Shown here piece after piece: positions 43,473 to 55,658 of a DNA stretch of 64,000 nt. The notes under the pieces were generated by a model that did not search any database, had not been told where the DNA came from, and saw only the letters and a list, made by a program, of their open reading frames with translations. Made by a program: the position numbers and the translations under genes. Origin of the DNA: Peribacillus huizhouensis (GTDB lineage: Bacteria > Bacillota > Bacilli > Bacillales > DSM-1321); the NCBI RefSeq assembly GCF_014138605.1, contig NZ_JACJHX010000005.1, forward strand, positions 186,001 to 250,000, given 5' to 3'. Within the stretch, counting starts at the first letter, position 1; every line of letters starts with the position of its first letter.

Positions 43473-44786
43473 ATGGGAGAAGAAAAAAACAATTATCGAT
43501 TTGAGACATTAAGTGTACACGGTGGGCTTGAGGCTGACCCGACTACTGGAGCTAGATCATTACCAATTTATCAAAGTAATGCTTTTGCTTTTAAAAGCAC
43601 AGAGCATGCAGCTAATTTGTTCGGTTTGAAAGAGAGTGGTTATATTTATTCAAGAATTCATAACCCAACCGTAACGACGTTCGAGGAGAGAGTAGCGTTA
43701 TTAGAGGGGGGCATTGGTGCATTAGCAGTATCTAGTGGTATGGCTGCAATCACGTTAGCGATTATGAATATCGCAGGTGCGGGGGATGAAATTGTAGCTG
43801 CTTCCACTTTGTATGGCGGTACATATAATTTATTTGCCAACACACTTCCGAAATATGGGATAAAGGTCCATTTTGTATCACCTGATAGTCCTGAAAACTT
43901 TAGAGAAGCGATTACTTCACGAACAAGAGCGGTATTTGCGGAAGTGATCGGGAATCCAAGTTTGCGTGTTTTTGATATTGAAGCAGTAGCAGATATTGCA
44001 CATGAAGCAGGTGTTCCGCTCATTATTGATAGTACGTTTGCGACACCATATCTATGCAGACCGATTGATTTTGGCGCTGATATTATCGTTCATTCCGCAA
44101 CAAAATGGTTACTGGGGAATGGCACGACAATGGGCGGAATCATTGTAGATGCAGGGAAATTTAATTATAATTCACCGAATTTCCCAGGATTTACTGAACC
44201 AGATCCAAGCTATGACGGAATTGTGTATAGTGAAGCATGTGGCCCAGCTGCATTTATTACAAAAGCTCGTGTTCAACTGCTTAGAGATTTAGGGCCACAA
44301 TTAAGCCCACAGAGCGCATTTCAATTTGCCGTAGGATTGGAAACATTACATGTGAGAATGAAGGAACATATTTCAAATACGAAAATTATCATCGATTATC
44401 TACAAAATCATCCTGCGGTTTCTTGGGTCAACTATCCGGGTAATGATGATCATCCTGATAAGAAATTGGCTGATAAATATTTACCAAAAGGAGCGGGATC
44501 CATTGTCACATTTGGCATTAAAGGTGGCAGAGAAGCGGGAGCAAAACTGATCGACTCTATTCGCCTTTGGTCTCATGTTGCGAACGTTGGGGATGCAAAA
44601 AGTTTAATCATCCATCCAGCAAGTACGACACACCAACAGCTTACTGCGAAAGAAATTGAGAAAGCTGGCGTAAGCGAAGATTTGGTACGTTTATCTGTGG
44701 GGATTGAGAACGCCCAAGACTTAATCGATGATCTTGAACAAGCAATCGAAAAAGCTACTGGCATCCATTCACTTACGGTAAAATAA
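43473..44786 (+). CDS. metY: O-acetylhomoserine sulfhydrylase
   Basis: The 437-residue PLP enzyme makes homocysteine from O-acetylhomoserine and sulfide. The long form of the Cys/Met-metabolism PLP family is seen from its length and the opening YRFETLSVHGGLEADPTTGA. The PLP lysine is in IIVHSATKWLLGNGTTMGG. SSGMAAITLAIMNIAGAGDE binds the phosphate. ATG 43473 follows AAGGGAGTGG; the in-frame ATG 43449 lacks a site. The S-box upstream links it to methionine synthesis. Confidence 0.93.
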   Translation: MGEEKNNYRFETLSVHGGLEADPTTGARSLPIYQSNAFAFKSTEHAANLFGLKESGYIYSRIHNPTVTTFEERVALLEGGIGALAVSSGMAAITLAIMNIAGAGDEIVAASTLYGGTYNLFANTLPKYGIKVHFVSPDSPENFREAITSRTRAVFAEVIGNPSLRVFDIEAVADIAHEAGVPLIIDSTFATPYLCRPIDFGADIIVHSATKWLLGNGTTMGGIIVDAGKFNYNSPNFPGFTEPDPSYDGIVYSEACGPAAFITKARVQLLRDLGPQLSPQSAFQFAVGLETLHVRMKEHISNTKIIIDYLQNHPAVSWVNYPGNDDHPDKKLADKYLPKGAGSIVTFGIKGGREAGAKLIDSIRLWSHVANVGDAKSLIIHPASTTHQQLTAKEIEKAGVSEDLVRLSVGIENAQDLIDDLEQAIEKATGIHSLTVK

Positions 44787-44787
44787 T

Positions 44788-45113
44788 TTTTTCCACTCTT
44801 AACGGGCAGTAAGATCCCAACCTTAAGATTCTAAGCATGCTAAAAGAAGATAGGTGGGATCAACTGCCTGTAAGGGTCCGATTGGATAGATACAATGAAT
44901 CTTACCGATGCATGAGCGGAGATAAAGTTTGTGCCCATGATGTGGGTCACAAAGACGAAGACATGAGGACGCAGCGTACTGTCTCTGATTCATTGAATAA
45001 AGTTTGTACTGTCGATTGATCGAAGCAAGAGCGAAAATCTAAGCGACAGTAGAATAAGACTAACAATCATTGAGGGATGAAGAAAACCCTCAATGATTGA
45101 AGTTTCACTTTAT
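44788..45113 (+). repeat. Family A repeat, copy A3 (326 bp)
   Basis: TTAACGGGCAGTAAGATCCC begins it and AATCATTGAGGG (45065-45076) pairs with CCCTCAATGATT (45087-45098), followed by GAAGTTTCACTTTAT. It shares the module around GATGTGGGTCACAAAG with A1. The start lies two bases after the metY stop codon. Confidence 0.85.
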
Positions 45114-45261
45114 ATAAAATCGATTGTTGGCAAGTTTTTTTAATAGACTTTCATAAAATAGAAATATAATACATTGACACTCTATCTTTTTGCATGGTAT
45201 TATTCCAACGAAAACAAAATGAACTTTAATTGATGATTCATCAATTTCTTATACTTGTTTG

Positions 45262-45427
45262 CTCTTATCAAGAGAGGTGGAGGGATGTGCCCGATGAAGC
45301 CCGGCAACCGGCAAAGCTATTGCTTTGAAAAGGTGCCAATTCACGCAAAGCTAATTGCTTTGGGAGATGAGAGAAAGGTCTTTTTTCATAATGCCTTTCT
45401 GCTCTCTGCAGAAAGGCATTTTTTATT
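45262..45427 (+). promoter_or_regulatory. SAM-I riboswitch (S box) before metNPQ
   Basis: CTCTTATCAAGAGAGGTGGA, GGGATGTGCCCGATGAAGCC and CGGCAACCGG form the S-box core, closing with GGGAGATGAGAG. The terminator AATGCCTTTCTGC-TCTCT-GCAGAAAGGCATT with a T-run follows at 45389-45427. Confidence 0.95.
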
Positions 45428-45547
45428 TCCAATGATGCAAATAAACAGTGCATGAATGGAGCGGTTCGTGAAATCTTATTTAGTAGAAGGTTTTTACAAA
45501 CAACATGAGTAGGTTCATAGGTTTTATTGCATAAAGAGGTGAGTTCA

Positions 45548-46585
45548 ATGATAACACTGTCGAAAGTTAGTAAGGTATTCAGTACCAAATCTTTGCAATC
45601 CCAGCCGATTAAGGCTGTTGATGAAGTCAATTTAACAATTAACAAAGGTGAAATATTTGGAATTATTGGATATAGTGGTGCAGGAAAAAGTACCCTCATC
45701 CGAATGCTAAATGGTTTAGAAACCCCATCAACGGGTTCTGTCGTTGTTGCAGGAAATACGATTTCGAGCATTAAAGGTCGTAACTTGCGTAAGGCGCGTC
45801 AAGAGATTAGCATGATTTTTCAACATTTTAATTTATTATGGTCTCGTACTGTTCACGATAATATCGCGTTTCCGCTTGAAATTGCCGGTGTAAAGAAAAG
45901 TGAACGCCAAAAACGAGTCAATGAATTAATTAAGTTGGTCGGTTTAGAGGGCAGAGAAAATGCCTACCCTTCCCAATTAAGCGGTGGACAGAAGCAAAGG
46001 GTTGGAATAGCACGAGCATTAGCGAACAACCCTAAGGTACTCCTTTGTGATGAGGCGACATCTGCACTTGATCCGCAAACAACCGACTCGATACTAGAGC
46101 TTTTGGTGGATATTAATAATCGATTAGGATTAACAATTGTTCTAATAACTCACGAAATGCATGTAATTCGTAAAATTTGTCATCGGGTTGCTGTCATGGA
46201 AGGCGGTAGAATTGTTGAGCAAGGTCCAGTTCTAGACGTATTTCAGAACCCAGCTGCACAAATAACAAAGCGGTTTGTTCAACAAGTAACTGAGCCTGCG
46301 GAAACGAAAGACACTGTGGACCATTTACTCGAGAACTATCCACAAGGCAAGGTTGTTCAATTAACTTTTGTAGGGGAGAATACGGAAAGTCCGCTGATTA
46401 CAAAGCTTATCCGTAATTTTCAATTGGACGTTAATATCGTACAAGGGAAAATTTCACAAACTCAAAGTGGATCGTATGGCACATTGTTTATTCATATGGA
46501 TGGCAGTGATGAGGAAATCTCCCGTGCAATCACATACATCAAAGAACAGCAGGTTGGCGTGGAGGTGATCTCAAATGCTGAGTAA
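45548..46585 (+). CDS. metN: Methionine ABC transporter ATPase MetN
   Basis: The 345-residue protein is the ATPase of the methionine importer. Walker A is GYSGAGKST, the signature LSGGQKQRVGIARAL, and Walker B VLLCDEATSALD. The C-terminal 100 residues form the NIL domain that senses cytoplasmic methionine (VVQLTFVGENTESPLITKL). ATG 45548 after AGAGGTGAG is preferred to the TTG 45527. It overlaps metP by 11 bases. The upstream S-box fits its role. Confidence 0.96.
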   Translation: MITLSKVSKVFSTKSLQSQPIKAVDEVNLTINKGEIFGIIGYSGAGKSTLIRMLNGLETPSTGSVVVAGNTISSIKGRNLRKARQEISMIFQHFNLLWSRTVHDNIAFPLEIAGVKKSERQKRVNELIKLVGLEGRENAYPSQLSGGQKQRVGIARALANNPKVLLCDEATSALDPQTTDSILELLVDINNRLGLTIVLITHEMHVIRKICHRVAVMEGGRIVEQGPVLDVFQNPAAQITKRFVQQVTEPAETKDTVDHLLENYPQGKVVQLTFVGENTESPLITKLIRNFQLDVNIVQGKISQTQSGSYGTLFIHMDGSDEEISRAITYIKEQQVGVEVISNAE

Positions 46586-47243
46586 TTGGTTTCCGAATGT
46601 AATTTGGGAAAATCTATGGTTAGCAACGAAGGAAACATTATATATGACAGGGATTGCTTTAGTTGCGACTTTTGTATTAGGAATCCTGCTAGGGTTATTA
46701 TTATTTTTAACATCCAAAGGACAGATGTGGGAAAATAAAATGATTAACATCATTATCTCAGCTGTTGTCAATATATTCCGCTCGATCCCATTTATTATTC
46801 TTATTATCTTATTAATTCCGTTTACGATTATTGTTGTAGGTTCAATGCTAGGTGCAAAGGCTGCTCTCCCTGCACTAATTGTCGGGGCTGCTCCCTTTTA
46901 TGCGAGGATGGTCGAGATTGGCCTCAGAGAAGTGGATAAAGGTGTCATTGAAGCGGCGAGATCGATGGGCGCTAAAACGAGTACCATTATTTTTAAAGTA
47001 TTATTACCAGAATCTATGCCTGCTCTTGTTTCCGGAATAACCGTTACAGCTATCGCGTTAGTTGGTTATACGGCGATGGCTGGTGCTATTGGTGCAGGGG
47101 GACTTGGAGATCTTGCTTATAAAGAAGGTTTCCAGAGAACGAAAAATGATGTAACGCTGTTGGCAACAATTGTTATATTACTAATTGTGTTCGTCATCCA
47201 ATTTATTGGTGATTTAATAACTTCAAAATTAGACAAACGATGA
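46575..47243 (+). CDS. metP: Methionine ABC transporter permease MetP
   Basis: The 222-residue membrane protein has five predicted helices. The ABC permease EAA loop is seen in EVDKGVIEAARSMGAKTSTI. It is the MetI/MetP type, known to take up D- and L-methionine with MetN and MetQ. The start overlaps the end of metN. Confidence 0.95.
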   Translation: MLSNWFPNVIWENLWLATKETLYMTGIALVATFVLGILLGLLLFLTSKGQMWENKMINIIISAVVNIFRSIPFIILIILLIPFTIIVVGSMLGAKAALPALIVGAAPFYARMVEIGLREVDKGVIEAARSMGAKTSTIIFKVLLPESMPALVSGITVTAIALVGYTAMAGAIGAGGLGDLAYKEGFQRTKNDVTLLATIVILLIVFVIQFIGDLITSKLDKR

Positions 47244-47259
47244 GATGGGGGTAAAGGAA

Positions 47260-48117
47260 ATGAAAAAGAAAAAATGGTTTCAAACTTTAGCAATTGCATC
47301 GACATTATTATTAGGTTTGACAGCATGTGGAACAAGTGCTGATAAGAAAGAAAGTGACAATGGTTCTGCGGATGAGAAGGGCTTAACAAAGCTAGTTATT
47401 GGGGCTTCCAATGTTCCGCACGCTGAAATTCTTGAGAAAGCAAAACCAGCATTAAAAGAAAAAGGAGTCGATCTTGAGATTAAAGTTTTCTCAGATTTTA
47501 TTTTGCCGAATAAAGCATTGGCTGCAAAAGAAATTGATGCCAATTATTTTCAGCATCTTCCGTACTTAGAGGAAGAGATTGCAGATAAGGGCTATGATTT
47601 CGTTAATGCTGGCGCTGTGCACATTGAGCCGATTGGGATTTACTCTAAAAAGTATAAAAGTTTAGATGAAATCCCTAAAGGCGGAAAAATTATTATGCGT
47701 GATGCTGTATCAGATGAAGGAAGGATTCTTTCTATTTTCCAAGAACATGGTTTGATTAAGTTAAAAGAAGGCATAAATAAAACTAAAGCAACGATCAATG
47801 ATATTGTTGAAAATCCGAAGAAACTTGTATTCCAACCTAATATTGAAGCGGCATTACTTCCACAGGTCTTTAATAATGGTGAAGGGGATGCTGTAGTTAT
47901 CAATGCAAACTATGCATTAGATGCTGGACTTGATCCGATAAATGATCCAATTGCAGTTGAGTCAGCAAAAGACAATCCGTACGTAAATATTATTGCCGTT
48001 CGTGCTGGTGATGAGAAACGTGAAGACATTAAAGCATTAGTAGAAGTTCTACACTCAAAAGAAATTCAAGATTTCATTATGGAAAAGTATAAAGGAGCAG
48101 TTTTACCTGCTGAATAA
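47260..48117 (+). CDS. metQ: Methionine-binding lipoprotein MetQ
   Basis: The 285-residue lipoprotein belongs to the NlpA/MetQ family. The lipobox is LTACGTS. The NlpA domain begins KLVIGASNVPHAEILEKAKP and includes ANYFQHLPYLEEE and AVHIEPIGIYSKKYKSLDEI. ATG 47260 after GTAAAGGAA is preferred over 47245. It is the last gene of the operon, and a GC-rich terminator follows. Confidence 0.95.
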   Translation: MKKKKWFQTLAIASTLLLGLTACGTSADKKESDNGSADEKGLTKLVIGASNVPHAEILEKAKPALKEKGVDLEIKVFSDFILPNKALAAKEIDANYFQHLPYLEEEIADKGYDFVNAGAVHIEPIGIYSKKYKSLDEIPKGGKIIMRDAVSDEGRILSIFQEHGLIKLKEGINKTKATINDIVENPKKLVFQPNIEAALLPQVFNNGEGDAVVINANYALDAGLDPINDPIAVESAKDNPYVNIIAVRAGDEKREDIKALVEVLHSKEIQDFIMEKYKGAVLPAE

Positions 48118-48215
48118 TAATTGTGAAGAAGGGTGTCCCAACAAATGGGCCAAGCCTCGACTGCTGTTTACAGTTTAAAATAAGTGCTGAATCACTTATA
48201 AACTGTTGAATAAGC

Positions 48216-48250
48216 ACGGGGGAAGGTCATTATGGGACCCCCTTTTTTCT
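48216..48250 (+). terminator. Terminator after metQ
   Basis: GGGGG and CCCCC with some inner pairing are followed by TTTTTT. An additional T-rich stretch follows to 48260. Confidence 0.7.
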
Positions 48251-48296
48251 TTTTTTATAAATTTTGAAAATAGAACGTTTAACCTCGTAAAAGCCC

Positions 48297-48320
48297 CGAC
48301 TGATTTAAGTTTCACTTTAT
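48297..48320 (+). repeat. Family A right-end fragment, copy A7
   Basis: CGACTGATTTAAGTTTCACT followed by TTAT is the right end of family A. The left part is lost. It lies in the long gap between metQ and sufC (48118-49186), which is filled by repeats, terminators and one small frame. Confidence 0.65.
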
Positions 48321-48507
48321 CTTGCATAGCATTGTTCCGTAATAGTAAGAATATTAGTTATATTCTCTAGCTGATCATGTGTAATCGGCTCTGTGACGGG
48401 TATATGGATTTTGAAAAGTAAATTGCTGAGATGTTACACTAAAATCCAATAAAAAATGGAAGGATTGATTCATTATCAACTCTCTAGAGTTAAACGTAAC
48501 GAGCGAA

Positions 48508-48657
48508 ATGGAAAAGGCGATGCAACAATCACACGGAATAGGCTACGGTGAGTATAGCAGGCGATTGGATATTCGGCTCCAGGTCGAGAAACGAAGAGAG
48601 AGGGATTATGAAGAAGGCAACCGAATCGTGAATAATCTGCAACGTCAGATATATTAA
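48508..48657 (+). CDS. Possible 49-residue hypothetical protein
   Basis: The frame MEKAMQQSHGIGYGEYSRRL continues with many charged residues (VEKRRERDYEEGNRIVNN) and ends QIY. The composition looks helical and protein-like. There is no good ribosome site for ATG 48508. The frame is open further upstream to 48474, with GGAAGG before it, but without a standard start codon. A terminator follows at 48681. No family is recognised, and the call is tentative. Confidence 0.35.
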   Translation: MEKAMQQSHGIGYGEYSRRLDIRLQVEKRRERDYEEGNRIVNNLQRQIY

Positions 48658-48680
48658 TAATTCCATTTGATAAGTAGTCG

Positions 48681-48726
48681 AAAGATCGGTCGAAGTCCAC
48701 GTAATGGATAACGGCCGGTCTTTTTT
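48681..48726 (+). terminator. Terminator-like hairpin before family C copy C6
   Basis: AAAGATCGGTCG pairs imperfectly with CGGCCGGTCTTT, followed by TTT. Confidence 0.6.
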
Positions 48727-48749
48727 GATCTCTGTAAATATAATTTGTT

Positions 48750-48920
48750 TGATGGTCATTGAGACGGGGATTTACGATTTAATAATATAGTGAAGCTACC
48801 TAGCTGGTATATGTTATAGATCATGCTTTAAACTGTTACCATTGTGATTAGATATGTGTAGCGTGCTACATGATTTTATCGAATGGTGGCGTTTTAAAGT
48901 CAGTCAGATTTTGTATGAAT
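48750..48920 (+). repeat. Family C repeat, copy C6 (diverged)
   Basis: GACGGGGATTTACG, TTACCATTGTGATTAGATAT, GTGTAGCGTGCTACATGAT and AATGGTGGCGTTTTAAAG match family C. The right end is CAGATTTTGTATGAA. The remaining 48921-49186 should hold the suf promoter. Confidence 0.78.
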
Positions 48921-49186
48921 AATTACAATGAATCGAATCATTATTCATTTTTTTGGGAAAAATAAATGGATGTATGTAGGAAAACTCTTGTTATGGGCTT
49001 TACTTGCAATGTGTACCGGAAAACACTATCCTTTATAGTAGAAAAGCATTTTAATTAGTTGCTTACAGTTTAAATTTGATATAAGATTATAATGAGAATA
49101 AAGTGAGAATCATTTTAACGGTCATAGAAAAGAAGGTATCTTACTTTCTAGCTATAAAATAGGATTTAGATCACGGAGGTATTACT

Positions 49187-49972
49187 ATGTCAGGTTCAAC
49201 ATTAACGATTAAAGATCTTCATGTTTCAATTGAAGGAAAAGAAATTTTAAAAGGTGTTAACCTTGAAGTCAAAGGTGGAGAAATCCATGCAATCATGGGA
49301 CCTAATGGAACAGGTAAGTCTACTCTTTCTTCAGCAATCATGGGACACCCTAAGTATGAAGTAACTAGCGGAAGCATTACATTTGACGGCAAAGATGTTC
49401 TTGAAATGGAAGTTGACGAACGTGCCCAAGCTGGTCTTTTCCTTGCTATGCAATATCCAAGTGAAATCAGCGGTGTAACGAATGCAGACTTCCTTCGTTC
49501 AGCGATTAACGCACGCCGTGAAGAAGGCGATGAAATTTCACTTATGAAATTCATTCGCAAAATGGACGAGAAAATGGATTTCCTTGAAATGGATCAAGAT
49601 ATGGCTCAACGTTATTTAAATGAAGGGTTCTCAGGCGGAGAGAAAAAGCGTAATGAAATTCTACAATTAATGATGATTGAACCAAAAGTTGCAATCCTAG
49701 ACGAAATTGACTCTGGGTTAGATATTGATGCTCTTAAAGTTGTATCAAAAGGGATCAATGAAATGCGTGGCGAAGATTTCGGTTGCTTGATCATCACTCA
49801 CTATCAACGTCTATTGAATTATATCACTCCTGATTTTGTTCACGTTATGATGCAAGGACGTGTTGTTAAATCTGGCGGTCCTGAGCTAGCACAACGCCTT
49901 GAAGCAGAAGGATACGAGTGGATTAAAGAAGAATTAGGCATTGAAGACGAAACTGTTGGCCAAGAAGCGTAA
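49187..49972 (+). CDS. sufC: Fe-S cluster assembly ATPase SufC
   Basis: The 261-residue protein is the ABC-type ATPase of the SufBCD scaffold. Walker A is GPNGTGKST, the signature is FSGGEKKRNEI, and Walker B AILDEIDSGLD. CGGAGG precedes the ATG. It is the first gene of sufCDSUB, the main and essential iron-sulfur system in Bacilli. Confidence 0.97.
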   Translation: MSGSTLTIKDLHVSIEGKEILKGVNLEVKGGEIHAIMGPNGTGKSTLSSAIMGHPKYEVTSGSITFDGKDVLEMEVDERAQAGLFLAMQYPSEISGVTNADFLRSAINARREEGDEISLMKFIRKMDEKMDFLEMDQDMAQRYLNEGFSGGEKKRNEILQLMMIEPKVAILDEIDSGLDIDALKVVSKGINEMRGEDFGCLIITHYQRLLNYITPDFVHVMMQGRVVKSGGPELAQRLEAEGYEWIKEELGIEDETVGQEA

Positions 49973-49987
49973 GTAGGAGGATTTGCC

Positions 49988-52934
<2,947 letters not shown>

Positions 52935-52942
<8 letters not shown>

Positions 52943-53060
52943 AACTTCCATTAGTGGGGGGCATCTCCCATTGATGGTTAGTTGACTGCAATTACGGATT
53001 TACAGGCTGTTCATCGACACCAGATGGGGTATTACAGCCTATTAACCTGGAATAAATAAA
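52935..53060 (-). repeat. Family A repeat, copy A9 (diverged, reverse orientation)
   Basis: In reverse, it starts TTTATTCCAGGTTAATAGGC and ends CCCCCCACTAATGG followed by AAGTTTCACTCTTT. An AGGCTGTAATAC-CAGCCT stem is kept in the middle. It separates sufU from sufB within the operon. Confidence 0.7.
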
Positions 53061-53142
53061 CACAATGAGTAAGAAGCGTCTCTGATGAGGGGTAGACTCT
53101 AATGAGACATCCTTGCCATTTTGAAATGGAGGAAAACGAGCT

Positions 53143-54540
53143 ATGGCTAAGAAAATGCCTGATATCGGTGATTATAAATATGGCTTTGCGGATAGAGATG
53201 TATCGATCTTTCGTTCAAAACGTGGTTTGACAAAAGAAATCGTCGAAGAAATCTCTCGTATGAAAGAAGAACCGCAATGGATGCTTGATTTCCGATTAAA
53301 GTCATTGGAACTTTTTTATAACATGCCAATGCCACAATGGGGCGGCGACTTAAACAGCTTGAATTTCGATGAAATTACGTATTACGTAAAACCATCTGAG
53401 AAATCTGAGAAATCTTGGGATGAAGTTCCAGATGAAATTAAACAAACGTTTGATAAGTTAGGAATTCCTGAGGCAGAGCAAAAGTATTTGGCTGGGGTTT
53501 CAGCTCAATATGAATCAGAGGTTGTTTACCATAACATGAAGCAAGATCTTGAAGACTTGGGAATTGTTTTTAAGGACACTGATTCAGCGCTTAAAGAAAA
53601 TGAAGATATTTTCCGCGAGCATTTTGGAAAAACTATTCCACCATCAGATAATAAATTTGCTGCGCTAAACTCAGCAGTATGGTCTGGTGGATCATTCATC
53701 TATGTTCCTAAAGGCATTAAAGTAGATACGCCACTACAAGCTTATTTCCGAATCAATTCGGAAAACATGGGACAGTTCGAACGTACACTAATTATCGTTG
53801 ATGAAGGCGCAAGCGTACACTATGTTGAAGGCTGTACAGCACCAGTTTATACAACAAATTCACTTCATAGTGCGGTTGTAGAAATCATCATTAAGAAGGA
53901 TGCTTACTGCCGTTATACGACGATTCAAAACTGGGCAAACAACGTATATAACCTAGTTACGAAACGGGCAGTATGTGACGCGAATGCGACGATGGAATGG
54001 ATTGATGGAAACATCGGATCTAAATTAACGATGAAATACCCTGCTGTTATTCTTAAAGGAGAAGGCGCACGTGGTCTAACATTATCGATTGCAATCGCAG
54101 GTAAAGGACAGCACCAAGATGCAGGAGCCAAAATGTTGCACTTGGCACCGAATACGTCTTCTACCATCGTATCCAAATCAATCTCGAAACAAGGCGGAAA
54201 AGTAACGTACCGCGGAATTGTTCACTTTGGACGTAAAGCGGATGGTGCTCGTTCAAACATCGAGTGCGATACGTTAATTTTGGATAATAGTTCTACTTCT
54301 GATACTATTCCTTACAATGAAATCTTAAATGATAATATTTCATTAGAACATGAAGCGAAAGTATCTAAAGTATCAGAAGAGCAATTGTTCTACTTGATGA
54401 GCCGTGGAATCTCTGAGCAAGAAGCTACAGAAATGATTGTTATGGGCTTCATTGAACCATTTACAAAAGAACTGCCAATGGAATATGCCGTAGAAATGAA
54501 CCGTCTTATCAAGTTCGAGATGGAAGGATCTATCGGATAA
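53143..54540 (+). CDS. sufB: Fe-S cluster scaffold SufB
   Basis: The 465-residue protein is the scaffold partner of SufC and Suf[21 protein letters not shown] is the conserved N-terminus, [20 protein letters not shown] carries the conserved Cys region, and [20 protein letters not shown] holds the other conserved Cys. The SD is AAATGGAGG. The gap of 200 bp after sufU holds family A copy A9, so expression relies on read-through or on a separate start. Confidence 0.97.
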   Translation: MAKKMPDIGDYKYGFADRDVSIFRSKRGLTKEIVEEISRMKEEPQWMLDFRLKSLELFYNMPMPQWGGDLNSLNFDEITYYVKPSEKSEKSWDEVPDEIKQTFDKLGIPEAEQKYLAGVSAQYESEVVYHNMKQDLEDLGIVFKDTDSALKENEDIFREHFGKTIPPSDNKFAALNSAVWSGGSFIYVPKGIKVDTPLQAYFRINSENMGQFERTLIIVDEGASVHYVEGCTAPVYTTNSLHSAVVEIIIKKDAYCRYTTIQNWANNVYNLVTKRAVCDANATMEWIDGNIGSKLTMKYPAVILKGEGARGLTLSIAIAGKGQHQDAGAKMLHLAPNTSSTIVSKSISKQGGKVTYRGIVHFGRKADGARSNIECDTLILDNSSTSDTIPYNEILNDNISLEHEAKVSKVSEEQLFYLMSRGISEQEATEMIVMGFIEPFTKELPMEYAVEMNRLIKFEMEGSIG

Positions 54541-54556
54541 TACTTCCTAAACCACG

Positions 54557-54586
54557 AAACCTGCCGATTCACTCGGCAGGTTTTTC
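54557..54586 (+). terminator. Terminator of the suf operon
   Basis: AACCTGCCGA pairs with TCGGCAGGTT over a five-base loop, followed by TTT. Confidence 0.88.
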
Positions 54587-54610
54587 TTTCGGGAAATAAA
54601 ACTGGGAAAT

Positions 54611-54626
54611 GGGGTCTGACCCCTTA
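54611..54626. repeat. Minimal family B core, copy B9
   Basis: GGGGTCTGACCCCTT is the palindromic end motif alone. It is just before the yunF ribosome site (AAAGGAGAGG). Confidence 0.5.
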
Positions 54627-54639
54627 AAGGAGAGGTTCG

Positions 54640-55488
54640 ATGATTTATATTGGTGTGACTGGTTGGGGGGATCATGATAGTTTGTATGGGGCTGGGGTTT
54701 CGAAACGTGATCGGCTACGGGAATATGGGGCGCATTTTCCGACGGTCGAGGTCGATTCGTCGTTTTATGCAGTGCAACCCAAGCGGAATAGTGATAAATG
54801 GGTCGCTGAGACGCCTGCATCCTTTCAGTTTGTTGTGAAAGCTTATCAAGGGATGACAGGGCATTTGCGCGGAGAAAATCGCTATGAAAGTAAAAAGCAA
54901 ATGTTTGATGCATTTCACGCTTCTCTCGAGTCTTATCAAAAAGCAAATAAACTCGCAATGGTCCTATTTCAGTTTCCGCCATGGTTTGAATGTAATCGTG
55001 AAAATGTGAATTACTTACGCTGGTGTAAAGCGGAAATGGGTGATGTACCCATTGCTCTAGAATTTCGCAATCAAAGCTGGTTTGCACCGGGGATGTATGA
55101 GAAGACACTTTCGTTTATGGAAGAAGAGGGTTGGATACATACAGTTTGTGATGAACCACAAGCAGGAAATGGTTCGGTGCCACTTGTTCTCGTGACGACT
55201 GATCAAACAAAAGCACTTGTCCGATTTCACGGTCGGAATGTTCATGGTTGGCAAAAGGCAAGCGGTGGACAAGATTGGCGTGAGGTCCGCTATCTCTACC
55301 GCTATAACCACGAAGAATTGCAACAATGGGTAAGCAGGCTCAGAAAACTTGAAGAAACGGCTAAAGATGTGTATGTTTTATTTAACAATAATTCAGGTGG
55401 GGACGCGGCAGATAACGCGAAACAAATGATTGACTTACTCGGAATTGAGTATGGTGGATTAGCCCCTAAACAGCTGGATTTATTTTAA
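54640..55488 (+). CDS. yunF: DUF72 protein YunF
   Basis: The 282-residue protein is a DUF72 TIM-barrel protein. The opening IYIGVTGWGDHDSLYG, VEVDSSFYAVQP, the QFPPWF segment, ALEFRNQSW and VRFHGRNVHGW are all family positions. The function is unknown; related barrels are sugar or endonuclease-like enzymes. AAAGGAGAGG precedes the ATG. Confidence 0.9.
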   Translation: MIYIGVTGWGDHDSLYGAGVSKRDRLREYGAHFPTVEVDSSFYAVQPKRNSDKWVAETPASFQFVVKAYQGMTGHLRGENRYESKKQMFDAFHASLESYQKANKLAMVLFQFPPWFECNRENVNYLRWCKAEMGDVPIALEFRNQSWFAPGMYEKTLSFMEEEGWIHTVCDEPQAGNGSVPLVLVTTDQTKALVRFHGRNVHGWQKASGGQDWREVRYLYRYNHEELQQWVSRLRKLEETAKDVYVLFNNNSGGDAADNAKQMIDLLGIEYGGLAPKQLDLF

Positions 55489-55520
55489 ATATAAGATTAA
55501 ACGCCCACATGGTATGAGCT

Positions 55521-55542
55521 CTATTCCGTATTAACGGGCAGT
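55521..55542 (+). repeat. Family A left-end fragment, copy A11
   Basis: CTATTCCGTATTAACGGGCA followed by GT is the left end of family A. The rest is not recognisable. Confidence 0.55.
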
Positions 55543-55658
55543 CATATATAATGGGTCCATATCCGTATTCTTTCTAAGAGGATAACTTTAGAGGAAGTAT
55601 GCCTTAGCTGGGCTTTAAATTATTCGGAGGCATATTTGGATACATAGGGGGAAAAACA

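Noticed and set aside
44837-45019. 60-codon frame after metY
   Set aside because: It is inside family A copy A3, and the other copies are not open in this frame.
45255-45455. 66-codon frame before metN
   Set aside because: It lies within the SAM-I riboswitch and its terminator.
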